Positions 14,242 through 15,775 of a stretch of DNA of 15,775 bases are shown piece by piece. Below the pieces are notes generated by a model. That model saw nothing but the letters and a program-made list of their open reading frames with translations, had not been told where the DNA came from and ran no database searches. Origin of the DNA: Flavobacteriales bacterium UBA2426. GTDB lineage: Bacteria; Bacteroidota; Bacteroidia; Flavobacteriales_F; PHOS-HE28. The position numbers and the translations under genes were made by a program. The DNA is taken from NCBI GenBank assembly GCA_002342985.1, contig DDRC01000029.1, positions 3,335-19,109 of the forward strand. Reading direction: 5' to 3'. How positions within the stretch are numbered: position 1 is the first letter of the stretch; every line of letters starts with the position of its first letter.

Positions 14242-15775
14242 ATGGCCACCACCACCCACAATCCCGACACCGCGCCCGCCGGCGTCGACACGGCGAAGAA
14301 GCTCGGCCTCCTGCCCGAGGAGTACGACAAGATCACCGCGATCCTGGGCCGGCAGCCCAACTTCACCGAGCTGAGCATCTACAGTGCCATGTGGAGCGAG
14401 CACTGCTCCTACAAGAATTCCATCAAGCAGCTCAAGACCCTGCCCCGCAGCGGACCGAAGCTGCTGGCCGAGGCGGGCCAGGAGAATGCCGGCCTGGTGG
14501 ACATCGGCGACGGCTGGGCCTGCGCCTTCAAGATCGAGAGCCACAACCACCCCAGCGCCATCGAGCCCTACCAAGGTGCGGCCACCGGCGTGGGCGGCAT
14601 CAACCGCGACATTTTTACCATGGGCGCCCGGCCCATCGCGCAGCTCAACAGCCTGCGCTTCGGCGACATCAGCAAGGAAAGCCGCAGCCGCTGGCACATG
14701 CGCGGCGTGGTGAAGGGCATCGGCGACTACGGCAATGCCTTCGGCGTGCCGGTGCTCGGCGGCGAGGTCTACTTCGACCCCTGCTACACCACCAACCCGC
14801 TGGTGAACGCCATGAGCGTGGGCATCGTCCGCACCGACCGCGTGATCAGCGCCACCAGCCACGGCGCCGGCAACCCCGTGTTCATCGTGGGCAGCAGCAC
14901 AGGCAAGGACGGCATCCATGGCGCCAGCTTCGCCAGCAAGGACATCACCGAGACCAGCATGGACGACCTGCCGGCGGTGCAGGTGGGCGACCCCTTCATG
15001 GAGAAGCTGCTTTTGGAGGCCTCCCTGGAACTGGCGCAGACCGATGCCATCATCGGCATGCAGGACATGGGCGCGGCGGGCATCACCTGCAGCACCAGTG
15101 AGATGAGCGCCAAGGGCGAGGCGGGCATGGACATCCACCTGGACCGCGTGCCCACCCGGCAGGAAGGCATGCGCGCGTGGGAAATCCTCCTCAGCGAGAG
15201 CCAGGAGCGCATGCTGGTGGTGGTGAAGAAGGGCCGCGAGGCCGAGGTGAAGGCCATCTTCGACAAGTGGGACCTGAACTGCGTGGAGATCGGCACCGTG
15301 ACCGAGGGCGGCACCCTGCGCTACTACATGCACGGCGAGCTCATCGCCGAAGTGCCCGCCGAGAGCCTGGTGCTGGGCGGCGGCGCTCCGGTGTACACCC
15401 GCGAGCAGAAGGAGCCGGCCTACATCGCGGAGAACAGGAAGTTCAGGATCGAGGACGTGGATGAGCCCGCTGACCTGAAGTCGGTGGCCTTTGCGCTCCT
15501 GGCCAGCCCCAACATCGCCAGCAAGCGCTGGGTGAGCGAGCAGTACGACACCATGGTGCGCACCAACAACATGAGCACCAACGCCCCCAGCGATGCGGGC
15601 CTGGTGCTGGTGCGCGAGACCGGCAAGGGCCTCGCCGTCACGGTTGATTGCAACGGCCGCTACGTGCACGCCGACCCCTGCACCGGCGCCATGATCGCCG
15701 TGAGCGAGGCTGCGCGCAACATCGCCTGCACCGGCGGTGAGCCCTGCGGCGTCACCAACTGCCTCAACTTCGGCA
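14242..15775 (+). CDS. purL: Phosphoribosylformylglycinamidine synthase subunit PurL (3' end cut by window)
   Basis: Fourth step of de novo purine synthesis: it converts FGAR, ATP and glutamine-derived ammonia to FGAM. The first 511 residues are present. Seen: [16 protein letters not shown] (45-60) and [19 protein letters not shown] (98-116), the two conserved His-containing motifs of the substrate and ATP site, followed by [16 protein letters not shown]. Later blocks are [29 protein letters not shown] and [15 protein letters not shown]. The N-terminal layout is that of the small form of about 740 residues, which works with PurS and PurQ. Neither partner is in the window. The start ATG 14242 is the first in frame and is preceded closely by a promoter-like box. 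The frame is clean to the window edge. Confidence 0.95.
   Translation, partial: MATTTHNPDTAPAGVDTAKKLGLLPEEYDKITAILGRQPNFTELSIYSAMWSEHCSYKNSIKQLKTLPRSGPKLLAEAGQENAGLVDIGDGWACAFKIESHNHPSAIEPYQGAATGVGGINRDIFTMGARPIAQLNSLRFGDISKESRSRWHMRGVVKGIGDYGNAFGVPVLGGEVYFDPCYTTNPLVNAMSVGIVRTDRVISATSHGAGNPVFIVGSSTGKDGIHGASFASKDITETSMDDLPAVQVGDPFMEKLLLEASLELAQTDAIIGMQDMGAAGITCSTSEMSAKGEAGMDIHLDRVPTRQEGMRAWEILLSESQERMLVVVKKGREAEVKAIFDKWDLNCVEIGTVTEGGTLRYYMHGELIAEVPAESLVLGGGAPVYTREQKEPAYIAENRKFRIEDVDEPADLKSVAFALLASPNIASKRWVSEQYDTMVRTNNMSTNAPSDAGLVLVRETGKGLAVTVDCNGRYVHADPCTGAMIAVSEAARNIACTGGEPCGVTNCLNFG

Noticed and set aside
14038..15669. Minus-strand ORF of 543 codons
   Set aside because: Antisense to purL with low-complexity composition; purL has unmistakable family motifs.

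Overview
The window looks like chromosomal DNA of a GC-rich member of the Bacteroidota, most likely Flavobacteriales-like. Three adjacent secreted proteins end in type IX secretion (T9SS) C-terminal domains. There is a TonB-dependent receptor with an N-terminal carboxypeptidase-regulatory-like domain, a Lacal_2735-family small protein, and several start codons preceded by the Bacteroidota-type -7 box (TAnnTTTG-like). Coding density is high, and no rRNA, tRNA, CRISPR array, transposase or phage gene was seen.

Layout. (1) 1-1561, minus: the N-terminal aldehyde dehydrogenase half of PaaZ (phenylacetate catabolism), cut by the window edge. Upstream lies an unusual 5' region: a second, diverged copy of the first 33 PaaZ codons (1625-1774), in frame but closed by stops, running into an AT-rich inverted repeat (1579-1659). 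(2) 1775-2014: divergent intergenic region with a long, symmetric ATGGAC/GTCCAT palindrome. (3) 2015-3638, plus: a two-gene ABC exporter (permease and overlapping ATPase). (4) 9477-3656, minus: five co-oriented genes. They are a membrane-anchored unknown, a GNAT acetyltransferase, then three exported T9SS cargo proteins (a right-handed beta-helix, a beta-propeller with a PKD domain, an SGNH hydrolase). (5) 9553-11379, plus: a class III adenylate cyclase with a probably periplasmic TPR sensor domain. (6) 13942-11423, minus: a TonB-dependent outer-membrane receptor. (7) 14025-15775, plus: a 56-residue Lacal_2735-family protein and the first two thirds of PurL (purine synthesis), cut by the window edge.

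How the genes may work together. The minus-strand secreted block could be a surface or extracellular carbohydrate/ester-processing set, but the sequence gives no substrate. The cyclase could couple a periplasmic signal to cAMP. PaaZ and PurL are housekeeping or catabolic enzymes with no evident link to the rest. No obviously new multi-gene system stands out. The most unusual structure is the duplicated and interrupted paaZ 5' end with its AT-rich inverted repeat. The next most notable are the ATGGAC palindrome and the recurrent very short promoter-to-start spacing.
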